A stretch of DNA of 59,225 nucleotides from Terripilifer ovatus (GCA_029222685.1 JARHVB010000015.1:1-59225); one strand, 5' to 3'. Counted from the first letter of the stretch, positions 34,673-43,544 are shown. Numbers and translations: made by a program. Notes: generated from the sequence alone by a model not told the origin.

Positions 34673-35842
34673 ATGATCAGGGATCGAATCAAGCCGCCGT
34701 TTCGCGCCGATCACGTCGGCAGTCTCAAACGCCCGCAGGCGCTGCAACTCCGGCGTGAGCTTCTCCTCGGGGCGCACACGCCGAATGCCAATCTGGGCCG
34801 CCACCAGAACGAGGAATTGAAGGCGCTCGAAGACGAGGCGATCCTCGAGGCGATCAGGCTGCAGGAGAATTGCGGTCTTCTCTCCGTAACCGACGGCGAG
34901 TTCCGGCGGCGGAGCTGGTGGACGGATTTCATGCTCGGCTTCGACGGTATCGAGCAGAGCGAGAAGAGATCGAAGCTGGAGTTCCGCGACGCGCAAGGCC
35001 AGGTCCGTTCCAATTCCAGCATTGAGCTCACCGGCCGCATCGGCTGGAAGGGCGATATCTTCTCCGATCAGTTCCGCTTTGTCGCGGAGAACACGAAGGT
35101 GACGCCGAAGCTGACGATCCCGGCGCCGACCAACCTGCTGTACTTTCTCGGCGGCGAGATCGACCGCGTGCCGGACTATCGCGACCGCGCCCTGTTCTGG
35201 ACCGACCTTGCCCAGGCTTATGCGAAAGAGGTCGAGGCGCTTTATGCGAGCGGCTGCCGCTATCTGCAGATCGACGACATCACGCTTGCCTTTCTCTGCG
35301 ACGCGGAGCGCCGCGCCGAGGTTGCGTCCTGGGGCCATAACCCCGACGAACTGCTGAGCGACTATATCCGCGCCATCAACATTGCCGTGGGAAGCCGCCC
35401 CGCCGATCTGGTGGTGACGATGCATATCTGCCGCGGCAATTTCAGCGGCGCCTTCGGCGCGCAGGGCGGCTATGAAGCGATTGCCGAGCGCCTCTTCAAC
35501 GAGGCGGCGATCGACGGTTTCTTTCTGGAGTATGACTCGCCGCGCGCCGGCTCGTTCGAGCCGCTGCGCCATCTGCCCGCCTCCAAGCTCGTCGTTCTGG
35601 GCCTGATCAGCACCAAAACCCCCGTGCTGGAAAATCCCGATGAGGTGTGCCGGCGCATCGATGATGCCAGCCGCTTCGCCGACCTGGACCAGTTGTGCAT
35701 CAGCCCGCAATGCGGCTTCGCCAGCAATTATCTCGGCAATCCGGTCACCATCGACGACGAGCGGCGCAAGCTCAACCTGGTCGTCAGCATCGCTGATTCT
35801 GTCTGGGGCAGCGAGACCGCCAAAATCAGGAGCGCCCAATGA
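34673..35842 (+). CDS. MetE-like cobalamin-independent methyltransferase (C-terminal domain type)
   Basis: 389 residues from ATG 34673, after AAAGGTG. It matches only the catalytic C-terminal half of MetE: FRADHVGSLKRP near residue 11, VTDGEFRRRSWW near 75, LQIDD near 200, and the zinc ligands His251 and Cys253 (HICRG), Glu286 (LEYD) and Cys347 (PQCGF), so the thiol-activating zinc site is intact. Such short homologues include archaeal-type methionine synthases and epoxyalkane:coenzyme M transferase. First gene of an operon with ABC sulfonate-type genes and a TauD-like enzyme, so it may act on a thiol or methylated sulfur compound rather than make methionine. Its stop overlaps the next start (ATGA). 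Confidence 0.85.
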   Translation: MIRDRIKPPFRADHVGSLKRPQALQLRRELLLGAHTPNANLGRHQNEELKALEDEAILEAIRLQENCGLLSVTDGEFRRRSWWTDFMLGFDGIEQSEKRSKLEFRDAQGQVRSNSSIELTGRIGWKGDIFSDQFRFVAENTKVTPKLTIPAPTNLLYFLGGEIDRVPDYRDRALFWTDLAQAYAKEVEALYASGCRYLQIDDITLAFLCDAERRAEVASWGHNPDELLSDYIRAINIAVGSRPADLVVTMHICRGNFSGAFGAQGGYEAIAERLFNEAAIDGFFLEYDSPRAGSFEPLRHLPASKLVVLGLISTKTPVLENPDEVCRRIDDASRFADLDQLCISPQCGFASNYLGNPVTIDDERRKLNLVVSIADSVWGSETAKIRSAQ

Positions 35843-36840
35843 ACGCGTTCTCGCGCACTATCATCGGCACGGCGTTCGCTGCCTTCGTCGCACAGGGAGC
35901 ATTCGCACAGACGCCATCGACCGTGCCGCTCGAGAAAGTCTCGCTGCGCTACGGCTTCGTTGCGACGGGCATCGATTCGCCCTGGGTCTATGGCATCGAG
36001 AAGGGCTTCTTCCGCGAGGGCGGCATCGAGCTGGAACTGCGCGAGGGCAAGGGCTCGGCGGTGACGGCGCAGACGGTCGCCGCCGGCACCGATGATTTCG
36101 GCGTCGATATCGACGGCGGCACCTTCCTCAACCTGGCCTCGAAGGGTCTGCCGGCCACGGCCGTGCTCGCCAACGCGGCCAAGAGCCCGCTGGTGATCTT
36201 CTCTCCCGCGGCCAAGCCGCTGAAGACGCCGGCCGATCTTGTCGGCGCGCAGATCGCCATCACGGCGGGTGACGGACCGTCGGCCTTGCTGCCGGTCCTC
36301 CTCAAGCGCAACGGCATCGATGCCGCCAAGGTGACGCAGATCAACATGCAGCCCGGCCCCAAACTGACGAGCCTGCTGAGCGGGCGTGTCGAAGGGGTGG
36401 CGACGAATTTCGCCTTGAAGGCCACGCTGGAAGCCAAGGGCCTGAAGGTCCATTCGCTGATGTACGCCGATTATGGCGTCGTCACGCCGGGCATGTATAT
36501 GATCGTCTCCAACGCGGTCCTGAAAGCGAAGCCCGATCTGGTGCAGCGCTTCGTCGCCGCTGCGCGCAAATCCCTGCAGGCGACGGCGGACAATCCGCAG
36601 GCGGCAGCCGCTGCTTTCAGCCGCATGTATCCGAGCTACGACAAGCAGGGCGCTTTCGGCGAAACCAGGCTTCTGCTCGAACTGCTGAAGTCCGAGAGCA
36701 CCAAGGACAAGCCGATCGGCACGGTCTCGCTGGCCGACGCGACCGCCGGCGCCGACGTGCTGATGGCCTCGGGCATGATGCAGGCCGGAACAGACGTGAC
36801 GAAATTCGTCACCAATCGCTTCGTCGAGCAGCAGCAATAA
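35839..36840 (+). CDS. ABC substrate-binding protein, NitT/TauT (sulfonate) type
   Basis: 333 residues, ATG overlapping the previous TGA by four bases. Signal peptide about residues 1-24 (FAAFVAQGAFAQ). Mature motifs: VSLRYGFVATGIDSPWVYGI, GFFREGGIELELREGKGS, TADLVGAQIAITAGDGPSA-like region near 135, and GRVEGVATNF. The NMT1/SsuA-like fold binds alkylsulfonates, pyrimidines or nitrate-like ligands in the periplasm. It serves the ATPase at 37693 and permease at 38522, with a TauD-type dioxygenase between. Ligand not determinable. Confidence 0.87.
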   Translation: MNAFSRTIIGTAFAAFVAQGAFAQTPSTVPLEKVSLRYGFVATGIDSPWVYGIEKGFFREGGIELELREGKGSAVTAQTVAAGTDDFGVDIDGGTFLNLASKGLPATAVLANAAKSPLVIFSPAAKPLKTPADLVGAQIAITAGDGPSALLPVLLKRNGIDAAKVTQINMQPGPKLTSLLSGRVEGVATNFALKATLEAKGLKVHSLMYADYGVVTPGMYMIVSNAVLKAKPDLVQRFVAAARKSLQATADNPQAAAAAFSRMYPSYDKQGAFGETRLLLELLKSESTKDKPIGTVSLADATAGADVLMASGMMQAGTDVTKFVTNRFVEQQQ

Positions 36841-36857
36841 TCCAACCGAGCAAGCCG

Positions 36858-37682
36858 ATGTTCAATCTGGAAGTCGAACACCTCACGCCGGCGATCGGTT
36901 CGATCATCCACGGCATCGATCTTACCAATGAAGGCGCGGTCGCGCGCTATCGCGATCAGCTCCGGAGCATCTTCCTGGAGCGCCAGGTGATCTTCTTTCG
37001 TGACCAGAAGCTCGATCCGGATTCGCAGGTCTCGTTCGCCCGTACTTTCGGCAAGGTCCGGCCGGTCGCCTCGACGTTTCCCTCGCATCCGGCCAACGCC
37101 CATCTCGAAATCCTCGAAAGCAAAGGCACGAGGACGGGAACCGACGTCTGGCATACGGACCTAACCTGGCAGAGGGACACGCCGATCGCCGCCTGCCTCT
37201 ATGCGGTGAACGTGCCACCGACCGGCGGCGACACCATGTGGGCCAGCATGACGGCGGCCTACGACTCGCTCGACGAAAAGTTCCGCGCCTATATTGACGG
37301 CATGACCGCCATTCACGACTGGGAAGGCCCCGAGCTCCTGGCCGGGGTCAAGGCCACGCCCGACGCCAGGCAGCGCTATGAAGATTTGCGCCGCCGCTAT
37401 CCGCCGATCGAGCAGCCGGTGGTCAAAGTTCATCCGGAGACCGGACGCAAGCTGATCTACGTCAACACGCTCTACACGACCCGCATCGTCGGCGTGACGC
37501 GCGCGGAGAGCGCGACGCTGACCGGCTTTCTGGCCGGTTTGTCATCGGTGCCGGAATGGCAGGTGCGGTTCAAGTGGCAGCCCGGTTCGGTCGCCGTCTG
37601 GGACAACCGGGCGGTTCAACATTACGCCGTAAACGACTATCATCCCTATCCGCGTCTGATGCACAGGGTGACGGTGTACTAA
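36858..37682 (+). CDS. TauD/TfdA family 2-oxoglutarate-dependent dioxygenase
   Basis: 274 residues. N-terminus FNLEVEHLTPAIGSIIHGID and RQVIFFRDQ near 39 are typical of TauD. Iron ligands: His and Asp in VWHTDLTW near residue 97, and distal His in VWDNRAVQHYAVNDY near 250, with Arg in LMHRVTV for 2-oxoglutarate. This is closer to classical TauD than the enzyme at 24808. It would oxidise an imported sulfonate or sulfate ester, releasing sulfite or sulfate and an aldehyde. Located inside the ABC operon between receptor and ATPase, the usual arrangement in tau operons. Confidence 0.9.
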   Translation: MFNLEVEHLTPAIGSIIHGIDLTNEGAVARYRDQLRSIFLERQVIFFRDQKLDPDSQVSFARTFGKVRPVASTFPSHPANAHLEILESKGTRTGTDVWHTDLTWQRDTPIAACLYAVNVPPTGGDTMWASMTAAYDSLDEKFRAYIDGMTAIHDWEGPELLAGVKATPDARQRYEDLRRRYPPIEQPVVKVHPETGRKLIYVNTLYTTRIVGVTRAESATLTGFLAGLSSVPEWQVRFKWQPGSVAVWDNRAVQHYAVNDYHPYPRLMHRVTVY

Positions 37683-37692
37683 CGAGGACCAT

Positions 37693-38529
37693 ATGAAGCG
37701 CAGCTCGCCGATGGCTCTGGTGGTTTCAAATTCCACGCCCGACGACAAAGGCGCGGACGCTTCATTCATCTCCCTGCGGGACGCCGGCAAGATCTACCAG
37801 ACCCGCACCGGCAAGGTCGTCGCCGTAGAGGCGGCGAGCTTCGATCTGGCGCGCGGCGAAACCCTCGCGCTGCTCGGCCCCAGCGGCTGTGGCAAGAGCA
37901 CGTTGCTGATGATGATCGCCGGCCTGCTGGAGGCGAGCAGCGGCAGGATTCTGGTGAACGGCCGGCCGCTTGTTGGACCCATTCCCGAACTGGGCTTCGT
38001 CTTCCAGCGCGACCTGCTGCTCGACTGGCGCTCGGTTCTCGACAATGTCCTGCTGCCCTATGCGCTGGTCGGGCAAGACCCCAAAGCACATGTCGACCGC
38101 GCCCGGTCGCTGCTCAACAGAGTTGGGCTCGGCGGCTTCGAAGACAAGCGCCCCTATGAACTCTCAGGCGGCATGCGCCAGAGGGTGGCGATCTGCCGGG
38201 CTCTGATCGACGATCCAGATATCTTCCTGCTCGATGAACCCTTTGCCGCACTGGACGCCTTCACGAGAGAGCAGATGCAGCTCGACATGCAACGGCTGTC
38301 GCTCGAAAAGCCGCGCACGACCATTCTCGTCACCCACGAAATACCGGAAGCCGTGTTCATGGCCGACCGGATCGCGATCATGACGGCGCGTCCAAGCCAG
38401 ATCCGGGAGATCGTCGATATCGACCTGCCGTGGCCGCGCAACATGAAGACGCGGGAATCGGAAGCCTTCGCCCGCTACGTCACCAAAATCCACGGCATGT
38501 TCGCCAACCTCGGGGTGATCCATGGCTGA
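37693..38529 (+). CDS. ABC transporter ATP-binding protein, sulfonate/taurine type
   Basis: 278 residues; ATG 37693 after GAGGA, with another ATG at 37711. Walker A GPSGCGKST near residue 61, FVFQRDLLLDWRSV in the Q-loop region, signature LSGGMRQRVAICRALIDDP near 155, Walker B IFLLDEPFAALDAFTRE, and switch VTHEIPEAVFMADRI. Pairs with the permease, whose start overlaps its stop by eight bases. Confidence 0.92.
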   Translation: MKRSSPMALVVSNSTPDDKGADASFISLRDAGKIYQTRTGKVVAVEAASFDLARGETLALLGPSGCGKSTLLMMIAGLLEASSGRILVNGRPLVGPIPELGFVFQRDLLLDWRSVLDNVLLPYALVGQDPKAHVDRARSLLNRVGLGGFEDKRPYELSGGMRQRVAICRALIDDPDIFLLDEPFAALDAFTREQMQLDMQRLSLEKPRTTILVTHEIPEAVFMADRIAIMTARPSQIREIVDIDLPWPRNMKTRESEAFARYVTKIHGMFANLGVIHG

Positions 38530-39334
38530 CACCGGCGTGATCCTCGAACAGGCCAGGGATCGTTCCTTCGAACTGGACACGAGAGTCAAAGCGCTCATCT
38601 GGACCCTGGCGTCGGTGGCGCTGGCGCTCGGCGCCTGGGCCTTGCTCGTCGTGGTCCTGAAACCCGCGCCCTACATCCTGCCGGCGCCGTGGGATGTGCT
38701 GATGCGGACCTGGAGCGAACGCTCGCTGCTGGCCTCCCACGGTCTCGTCACCATGGGCGAGATCATCGCCGGCCTGGTGATCAGCATTGTCGTGGCGATC
38801 CCGCTGGGCATTGCCATCGTCGCCATTCCGGTTGCGGAAAAGCTGTTGTATCCGATCATCGTCGCGTTCAACGCCATCCCGAAAGTGGCGCTGGCGCCGC
38901 TCTTCGTCGTCTGGTTCGGCTATGGCTTTCTGCCGCGCGTGCTGATCACCAGTTCGATCGCCTTCTTCCCGATCCTGGTTTCGACCATCAGCGGGCTCAT
39001 CGCCATCGAGCCGGATCTGCTGCGCCTGGCGCGCGTGCTGCGCGCCCACAGATTGCAGATCTTCTTGCGCATGCGGCTGCCGCACGCCCTGCCGTCGATC
39101 TTCGCCGGCATCAAGGTCGCCACCAGCCTGGCTGTGATCGGCGGCATTATCGGGGAATTCGTCGCCTCCGACAGCGGCTGGGGCTATCTGCTGGTGCAGG
39201 CGAGCGGCACGCTCGATACGACGATCATGTTCTCGGTGGTGATCATTCTCGCCATCGTCGCCAGTCTGCTTTTCTCGGTGGTCGGCTGGCTCGAGCGCAT
39301 GATGGTGTCCTGGCACGCCTCGCAGCGCGGCTGA
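38522..39334 (+). CDS. ABC transporter permease, sulfonate/taurine type
   Basis: 270 residues. Six hydrophobic segments, the first at about 22-42 (LIWTLASVALALGAWALLVV). The coupling loop RLARVLRAHRLQIFLRMRLP near residue 160 is the ATPase-docking motif. Last gene of the five-gene 34673-39334 operon. Its stop abuts the stop of the IclR gene on the other strand with no spacer. Confidence 0.9.
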   Translation: MADTGVILEQARDRSFELDTRVKALIWTLASVALALGAWALLVVVLKPAPYILPAPWDVLMRTWSERSLLASHGLVTMGEIIAGLVISIVVAIPLGIAIVAIPVAEKLLYPIIVAFNAIPKVALAPLFVVWFGYGFLPRVLITSSIAFFPILVSTISGLIAIEPDLLRLARVLRAHRLQIFLRMRLPHALPSIFAGIKVATSLAVIGGIIGEFVASDSGWGYLLVQASGTLDTTIMFSVVIILAIVASLLFSVVGWLERMMVSWHASQRG

Positions 39335-40141
39335 TCATCCCGCCCCATTGTGATGTCCAGCTGTATTCAACGACGCCGATATCTCATTTGCCGCGTGTTT
39401 GAGGGCCGCAAGGTTCTGCACCGCGAATTCATCCGGCGTCATGAGTTTGCGCTTCCAGCTCATCGACAATGCGCCGACCGCAGCCTGCTTCTCAAACAGC
39501 GGCACGGCAATGGCATTGCGGTCTCCCGGCGTCGATTGCGACAGCCTGCGGGTCGCAAAGCCTTGCCGTCTTATCTCTGCGAGGTCCTTCAGCAGTCGAC
39601 CCGGCTTTATGCCGAAGCGGGCGAGCGACGAGAACATATCATTCTTCAATTCGTCGACGATTGCCAGCACCCGTTCGTCATCCAGTGCCGCCAGAAAGGC
39701 CAGTCCGCTGGCGGCGGCGAAAACGTTCAGCTCCGTTTCCGGCTTCAGCATCTGGCTGGGCGGAAACGGACTGAGGCCGCGGGTCGAGTCGAGAATCTGC
39801 ATGCGGCCATGCACGTAGATATGCAGATCGACCGGCCAGCGCGCCTCGTCCGTCAGCACCAGCATGTGCGGCCGCGCAACTTCGACGAGCTGGCCGATCT
39901 GCACGATCAGCCCGGCGCGCGGGTGATCCGGCAGCGCGGTGTTGGAGCGGTACATGGCGTCGCTGATGCCGGTGCGCACGAAGCGGCGCTCGACCAGGGT
40001 GGCGAGGAGGCGGCGCAGGGTGCTTTTGGAAAGCCCCGTGCCCATGTGCAGCTTGTGCAGGCCGGAGGGGCCGTTCTCGCTCAGGAACTGCAGGACATCC
40101 AGAGCGCGATGGACGGAGCGTGTCTGCAATGGTCCGGTCAC
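39335..40141 (-). CDS. IclR family transcriptional regulator
   Basis: About 268 residues from GTG 40141, which follows AGAGGAAAC at good spacing; the frame is open to 40276 but that start would run into the neighbouring promoter. The winged helix-turn-helix begins TRSVHRALDVLQFLSENG with GTGLSKSTLRRLLATLVE, and the C-terminal effector domain ends with AVGALSMSWKRKLMTPDEF. IclR proteins act as repressors or activators of aromatic and organic-acid catabolism. Divergent from the arylsulfotransferase-like gene at 40292, its likely target. Confidence 0.85.
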   Translation of the reverse strand: MTGPLQTRSVHRALDVLQFLSENGPSGLHKLHMGTGLSKSTLRRLLATLVERRFVRTGISDAMYRSNTALPDHPRAGLIVQIGQLVEVARPHMLVLTDEARWPVDLHIYVHGRMQILDSTRGLSPFPPSQMLKPETELNVFAAASGLAFLAALDDERVLAIVDELKNDMFSSLARFGIKPGRLLKDLAEIRRQGFATRRLSQSTPGDRNAIAVPLFEKQAAVGALSMSWKRKLMTPDEFAVQNLAALKHAANEISASLNTAGHHNGAG

Positions 40142-40166
40142 GAACGTTTCCTCTGAAATTTCGCGC

Positions 40167-40183
40167 GTGCCATCTGGTGGCAC
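40167..40183. promoter_or_regulatory. Inverted repeat GTGCCA-N5-TGGCAC, candidate IclR operator
   Basis: Perfect six-base arms, 26 bases before the chosen IclR start and 109 bases before the arylsulfotransferase-like start. The size (17 bases) and place fit an IclR dimer site controlling both genes. Inference from symmetry. Confidence 0.45.
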
Positions 40184-40291
40184 TTCGGAGTGTTTTCCCT
40201 TGATCCGGCCCGGATGGCAACCCACCCTGCGCGAAAGGTTATCCATCCAGGGGGAAACAAATGTCCGATCGTCCATGTGGGGAGGCGTCGC

Positions 40292-41545
40292 ATGCCGCCT
40301 GAAAACCCGCCCATCCAGCTCAAACTGTGCAAGGCGTCGAAGCGCGAGCCTGGCACGATCTATTTCACCACCCGTCCCGGCGGCGCCGGCGTGCGCGCCC
40401 AGTACGGCTGGCTGATCGGTATCGGCGGTGACGGCCAGACCGTCCTGAACAGGAAATTCCAGGGCACGTCGCAGGATCTGCGCTGCCTGCCGTCAGGCAA
40501 CATCCTGTTCTCGCAATCCGCGCAAGGGTTGCTCTATGAGGTCGGCCGTGACGGCGCCATCCATCGCACCTGGCATTCGCGCGACAAGTGGGCCGGCCTG
40601 ACACCGCCGGCCGGCAGTGTCGAGCTGCCGATCAATCATCTCCACCACACCGTCAATGTCCTGCCCGACGGCAACTTCCTGATCCTCGACGCCGAACAGC
40701 GCGACTACGACAACTGGTTCACCAGCACGACGGATCGCGACGCGCCGCGGCAAAAGGCAGCCATCGTCGGCGATGTGGTGAAAGAGGTGACGCAGGCCGG
40801 AGCGCTCGTCCGTGAATATCGGCTGCTCGACATTCTCGATCCGTATCGCATCACCCATGGCTCGATGGACGTCTATTGGCACAAGCTGGGTTTCCCCGGG
40901 ACGCACGACTGGTCGCACGCCAATGCGGTGGGGTACGACGCAACCGACGATTGCCTCGTCATCTCCGCCCGCCATCAGGATTGCATCGTCAAGCTCGGCC
41001 GCAAGGACGGCGGGATCCGCTGGATTCTCGGCAATCCCAGCGAATGGTCGGCGCCCTGGTCGCAATATCTCCTGCAGCCGGAAGGCGAGTTCCGATGGCA
41101 GTTCCATCAGCATGACGCCTCAGCTCCGGCAAGCGGACGCGTGCTGTGCTTCGACAACGGCAATTTCCGCGCCGGTGCGTTCCAGCCGCCGCTGCAGCCT
41201 GCCGAGAACTTCAGCCGCGCTGTCGAGTTCGAAGTCGATGAAGCAGGCCGAAAGGTGCGGCAGGTCTGGGAGTTTGGCGAGTTCACGACGCCGCGCGTGT
41301 TTGCCTGCTACCAGGGCGGTGCGCGCCGGCTGCCGCGCACGGGCAACACCGTTCTCACCTTCGGCGGCATCTGCCTGCGTGATGGTGTTCCGGCAGGCTC
41401 GAACGTCGGGAGCTGGGGCTATGCCCGTATCCTTGAGGTGACACCCGACAAAGAGGTCGTGCTCGACATCGAAATCAACGACGAGGCCGCGCAATCGCCG
41501 ATGGCCTACTCGGCCTTCCGTTCCGATCATTCGGCGCTGGCATAG
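40292..41545 (+). CDS. Arylsulfotransferase-like (ASST) propeller protein, no signal peptide
   Basis: 417 residues from ATG 40292, after GGGGAGGCGTCGC. Repeated propeller blades carry ASST family marks: NHLHHTVNVLPDGNFLILD near 112, THDWSHANAV near 207, DCIVKLGRKDGGIRWILG near 234, and FHQHDASAPASGRVLCFDNG near 269, with several His that match the family's active-site positions. ASST moves sulfate between phenols without PAPS and is usually periplasmic; this protein has no signal peptide, so it would act in the cytosol or not be a sulfotransferase. Followed 32 bases later by a Bug receptor. It may process a sulfated or otherwise conjugated aromatic. Confidence 0.78.
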   Translation: MPPENPPIQLKLCKASKREPGTIYFTTRPGGAGVRAQYGWLIGIGGDGQTVLNRKFQGTSQDLRCLPSGNILFSQSAQGLLYEVGRDGAIHRTWHSRDKWAGLTPPAGSVELPINHLHHTVNVLPDGNFLILDAEQRDYDNWFTSTTDRDAPRQKAAIVGDVVKEVTQAGALVREYRLLDILDPYRITHGSMDVYWHKLGFPGTHDWSHANAVGYDATDDCLVISARHQDCIVKLGRKDGGIRWILGNPSEWSAPWSQYLLQPEGEFRWQFHQHDASAPASGRVLCFDNGNFRAGAFQPPLQPAENFSRAVEFEVDEAGRKVRQVWEFGEFTTPRVFACYQGGARRLPRTGNTVLTFGGICLRDGVPAGSNVGSWGYARILEVTPDKEVVLDIEINDEAAQSPMAYSAFRSDHSALA

Positions 41546-41577
41546 CGAACGGCTTGACGATCCCGGGGAGGGGAAAC

Positions 41578-42612
41578 ATGCGGCACACAAACATGATTTG
41601 CACAGCCATCCATCTGGCGCTTGGTCTCGGTGCGTTCGGCACGATGATGCAAACGGCGCTGGCCGCCGACTACTACGCCGGCAAGCAGATCCGCATCATC
41701 CTGCCGGCCAACAATATCGACAGCGGCTACGGCTTGTACGGCTTTCTTGCCAGCCAGCATCTCGGCCGGTTCATCCCCGGCAATCCGTCTGTGGTGACAT
41801 CGTTCATGCCCGGCGCCACCGGGATCGCGTCGTTGAACTATATGCAGACCATCGCGCCAAAAGACGGCACGACGATTGCCGTCATCGCGCAGGATGTCGC
41901 CACCTTTCAGGCGCGCAAGATTGCCGGCGCCCGCTACGATGCGACGACGTTCAAATATATCGTCCGGCTGGCGCCGAATGTGCCAGTGCATATGATCTGG
42001 AAAGACGCGCCGGCCAAGTCGATAGCGGACGTCATGAAGATGGAAACCATCACCGGCGCGGTCGGCGTCGGCGGCACCCACAACGATCTGCCCCGCGCCA
42101 CCAATGCCTTGCTCGGCACCAAATGGAAGATCGTCAGCGGCTATCCCGGCAGCGGCGACGCGCGCATCGCCATGGAGCGCGGCGAAACCCAGGCAACGGT
42201 TTCGCCCGCCATTCTGTTCAAGGAACAGTTGAAGGGATGGCTCGACAGCGGCAAGGTCAGGGTCGTCGTGCAATACGCCGATTTCAGGCACCCGCTGTTT
42301 CCCGACGTCCCATCGGTCGTCGAACTGGCGCGCGATAATGACGCGAGGGAAATCCTGACATTCCTGTCGTCCCTCTCGACCATCGGCCGCGGCTTTGCCG
42401 CCCCGCCCGACACCAATGAGCAGGCGATGGACATCCTGAAGAAGGCCTTCGCCGACATGATCGCCGACAAGTCGTTTCTTGCCGATGCGGACAAAAGAGG
42501 CGCGGAAATACTGCCGATGTGGGGCGATGAACTCTCGGCCTATGTGAAACGCATCGTCGCGACGCGGCCGGAGATCGTCAGCAGGGCCAGCGCGATCGTC
42601 GAAGGGCAGTAG
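41578..42612 (+). CDS. Bug/TctC-type receptor, divergent subfamily
   Basis: 344 residues from ATG 41578, after GGGGAGGGG. Signal peptide about residues 1-29 (AIHLALGLGAFGTMMQTALA). Mature start DYYAGKQIRIILPANNIDSG, then HLGRFIPGNPSVVTSFMPGA, APKDGTTIAVI, and SGYPGSGDARIAMERGE. Same divergent group as the receptors at 16947 and 23647. No TctA/TctB in the window. It probably binds the compound handled by the arylsulfotransferase-like protein upstream. Converges on the diol dehydrogenase gene with 7 bases between. Confidence 0.82.
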   Translation: MRHTNMICTAIHLALGLGAFGTMMQTALAADYYAGKQIRIILPANNIDSGYGLYGFLASQHLGRFIPGNPSVVTSFMPGATGIASLNYMQTIAPKDGTTIAVIAQDVATFQARKIAGARYDATTFKYIVRLAPNVPVHMIWKDAPAKSIADVMKMETITGAVGVGGTHNDLPRATNALLGTKWKIVSGYPGSGDARIAMERGETQATVSPAILFKEQLKGWLDSGKVRVVVQYADFRHPLFPDVPSVVELARDNDAREILTFLSSLSTIGRGFAAPPDTNEQAMDILKKAFADMIADKSFLADADKRGAEILPMWGDELSAYVKRIVATRPEIVSRASAIVEGQ

Positions 42613-42619
42613 GCTCTCT

Positions 42620-43456
42620 CTAAGGCTCGCCAAAGCAATTGAGAATCTGGCCGGTGATATAGGACGCATCATCACTGGCGAGAAAGGCGATCGCCGCCGC
42701 CTGCTCGTCCGGCTGGCTCTGGCGCTGCAAAGCCAGCTTCTGCAGGTCGCCGCGCGCCTCCGCAAAATAAGCGTCCGTCATCGGAGCCGGTTCGGCATTG
42801 ACCCCCGGCGCCAGCATCAACCGCGATGTCACGCGGTCTGGCACAGCGGTTCCGCCGGGAGAGACGGCATTGACGCGGATGCCGTGCCGGCCATATTCGC
42901 CGGCGAGCGTTTTCGTCAGCGCCTCTATGCCGCCTTTGCTCACCGCATAAGGCACACGATAGAGGCCGCCGCGCGTGACAAACGACGAGAGGTTGACGAT
43001 CGAGCCGGACTTGCGCTCGATCATATGCGGCAGCGCCGCCGAGCAGCACCACAGCGCCGTATACAGCGAGCGTTCGAGCTCGAGCTGGATCTGCTCTTCG
43101 CTATAGAGATGATAGGGCTGCCACCAGATGGTGCCGCCGACCACATTCACCAGCACATCGATCTGTCCGAACGTATCCACAGTCTGGCGCATCAACGCGC
43201 GCGCCTCGCCCATTTTGCTGACATCGGCCAGCACCTTGATGGCTGCGACGCCATGGTCGGCCAATTCCTGCAATGTGGCAGACGCACTGGCGTCCACTCG
43301 CTCGGCGACGACGATCTTGCCGCCCTCCGCCCCCAGGCGTTTGGCGGTCGCGCGGCCGATCCCTTGCCCGGCGCCGGTAACGACGCAGACCTTGCCCTCC
43401 AGCCGTCGTGCCCCGCGTGCTTTCGGGTCAAGTTGCAGGTCCGGTTTATTGCCCAT
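42620..43456 (-). CDS. SDR oxidoreductase, BenD-like cis-diol dehydrogenase
   Basis: 278 residues from ATG 43456, after AGGGAG; a longer form to 43498 is possible. NAD-binding GAGQGIGRA near residue 28, catalytic Ser in NLSSFVTRGG and YAVSKGG. The segment GGTIWWQPYHLYSEEQIQ and SLYTALWCCSAALPHM closely recalls BenD, which oxidises the benzoate cis-diol to catechol with CO2 loss. The usual NNVGG reads NVVGG here, so the family's Asn is shifted or replaced. The Rieske alpha/beta pair at 45819-47478 would make such a diol, giving a logical two-step route. Divergent from the LysR gene at 43678. Confidence 0.82.
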   Translation of the reverse strand: MGNKPDLQLDPKARGARRLEGKVCVVTGAGQGIGRATAKRLGAEGGKIVVAERVDASASATLQELADHGVAAIKVLADVSKMGEARALMRQTVDTFGQIDVLVNVVGGTIWWQPYHLYSEEQIQLELERSLYTALWCCSAALPHMIERKSGSIVNLSSFVTRGGLYRVPYAVSKGGIEALTKTLAGEYGRHGIRVNAVSPGGTAVPDRVTSRLMLAPGVNAEPAPMTDAYFAEARGDLQKLALQRQSQPDEQAAAIAFLASDDASYITGQILNCFGEP

Positions 43457-43527
43457 TGGCCGCGCTCCCTGATCGCTCTCTTTCGCGATGGGTAGCATGC
43501 GTCAGCCGCTTCCGTGCATTTGCAGCT

Positions 43528-43544
43528 CTAATAGGAGTTATTAG
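43528..43544. promoter_or_regulatory. Inverted repeat CTAATA-N5-TATTAG, candidate LysR operator
   Basis: Perfect six-base arms, an A+T-rich dyad in the 221-base gap between the BenD-like gene and the divergent LysR gene. The TAATA/TATTA symmetry is the classic shape of a LysR box. It is 72 bases upstream of the SDR start and 134 bases upstream of the LysR start. Confidence 0.5.

Noticed and set aside
40142..40276. IclR start at 40276
   Set aside because: It would add 45 residues unlike IclR proteins and overlap the probable operator; GTG 40141 has a strong ribosome site.
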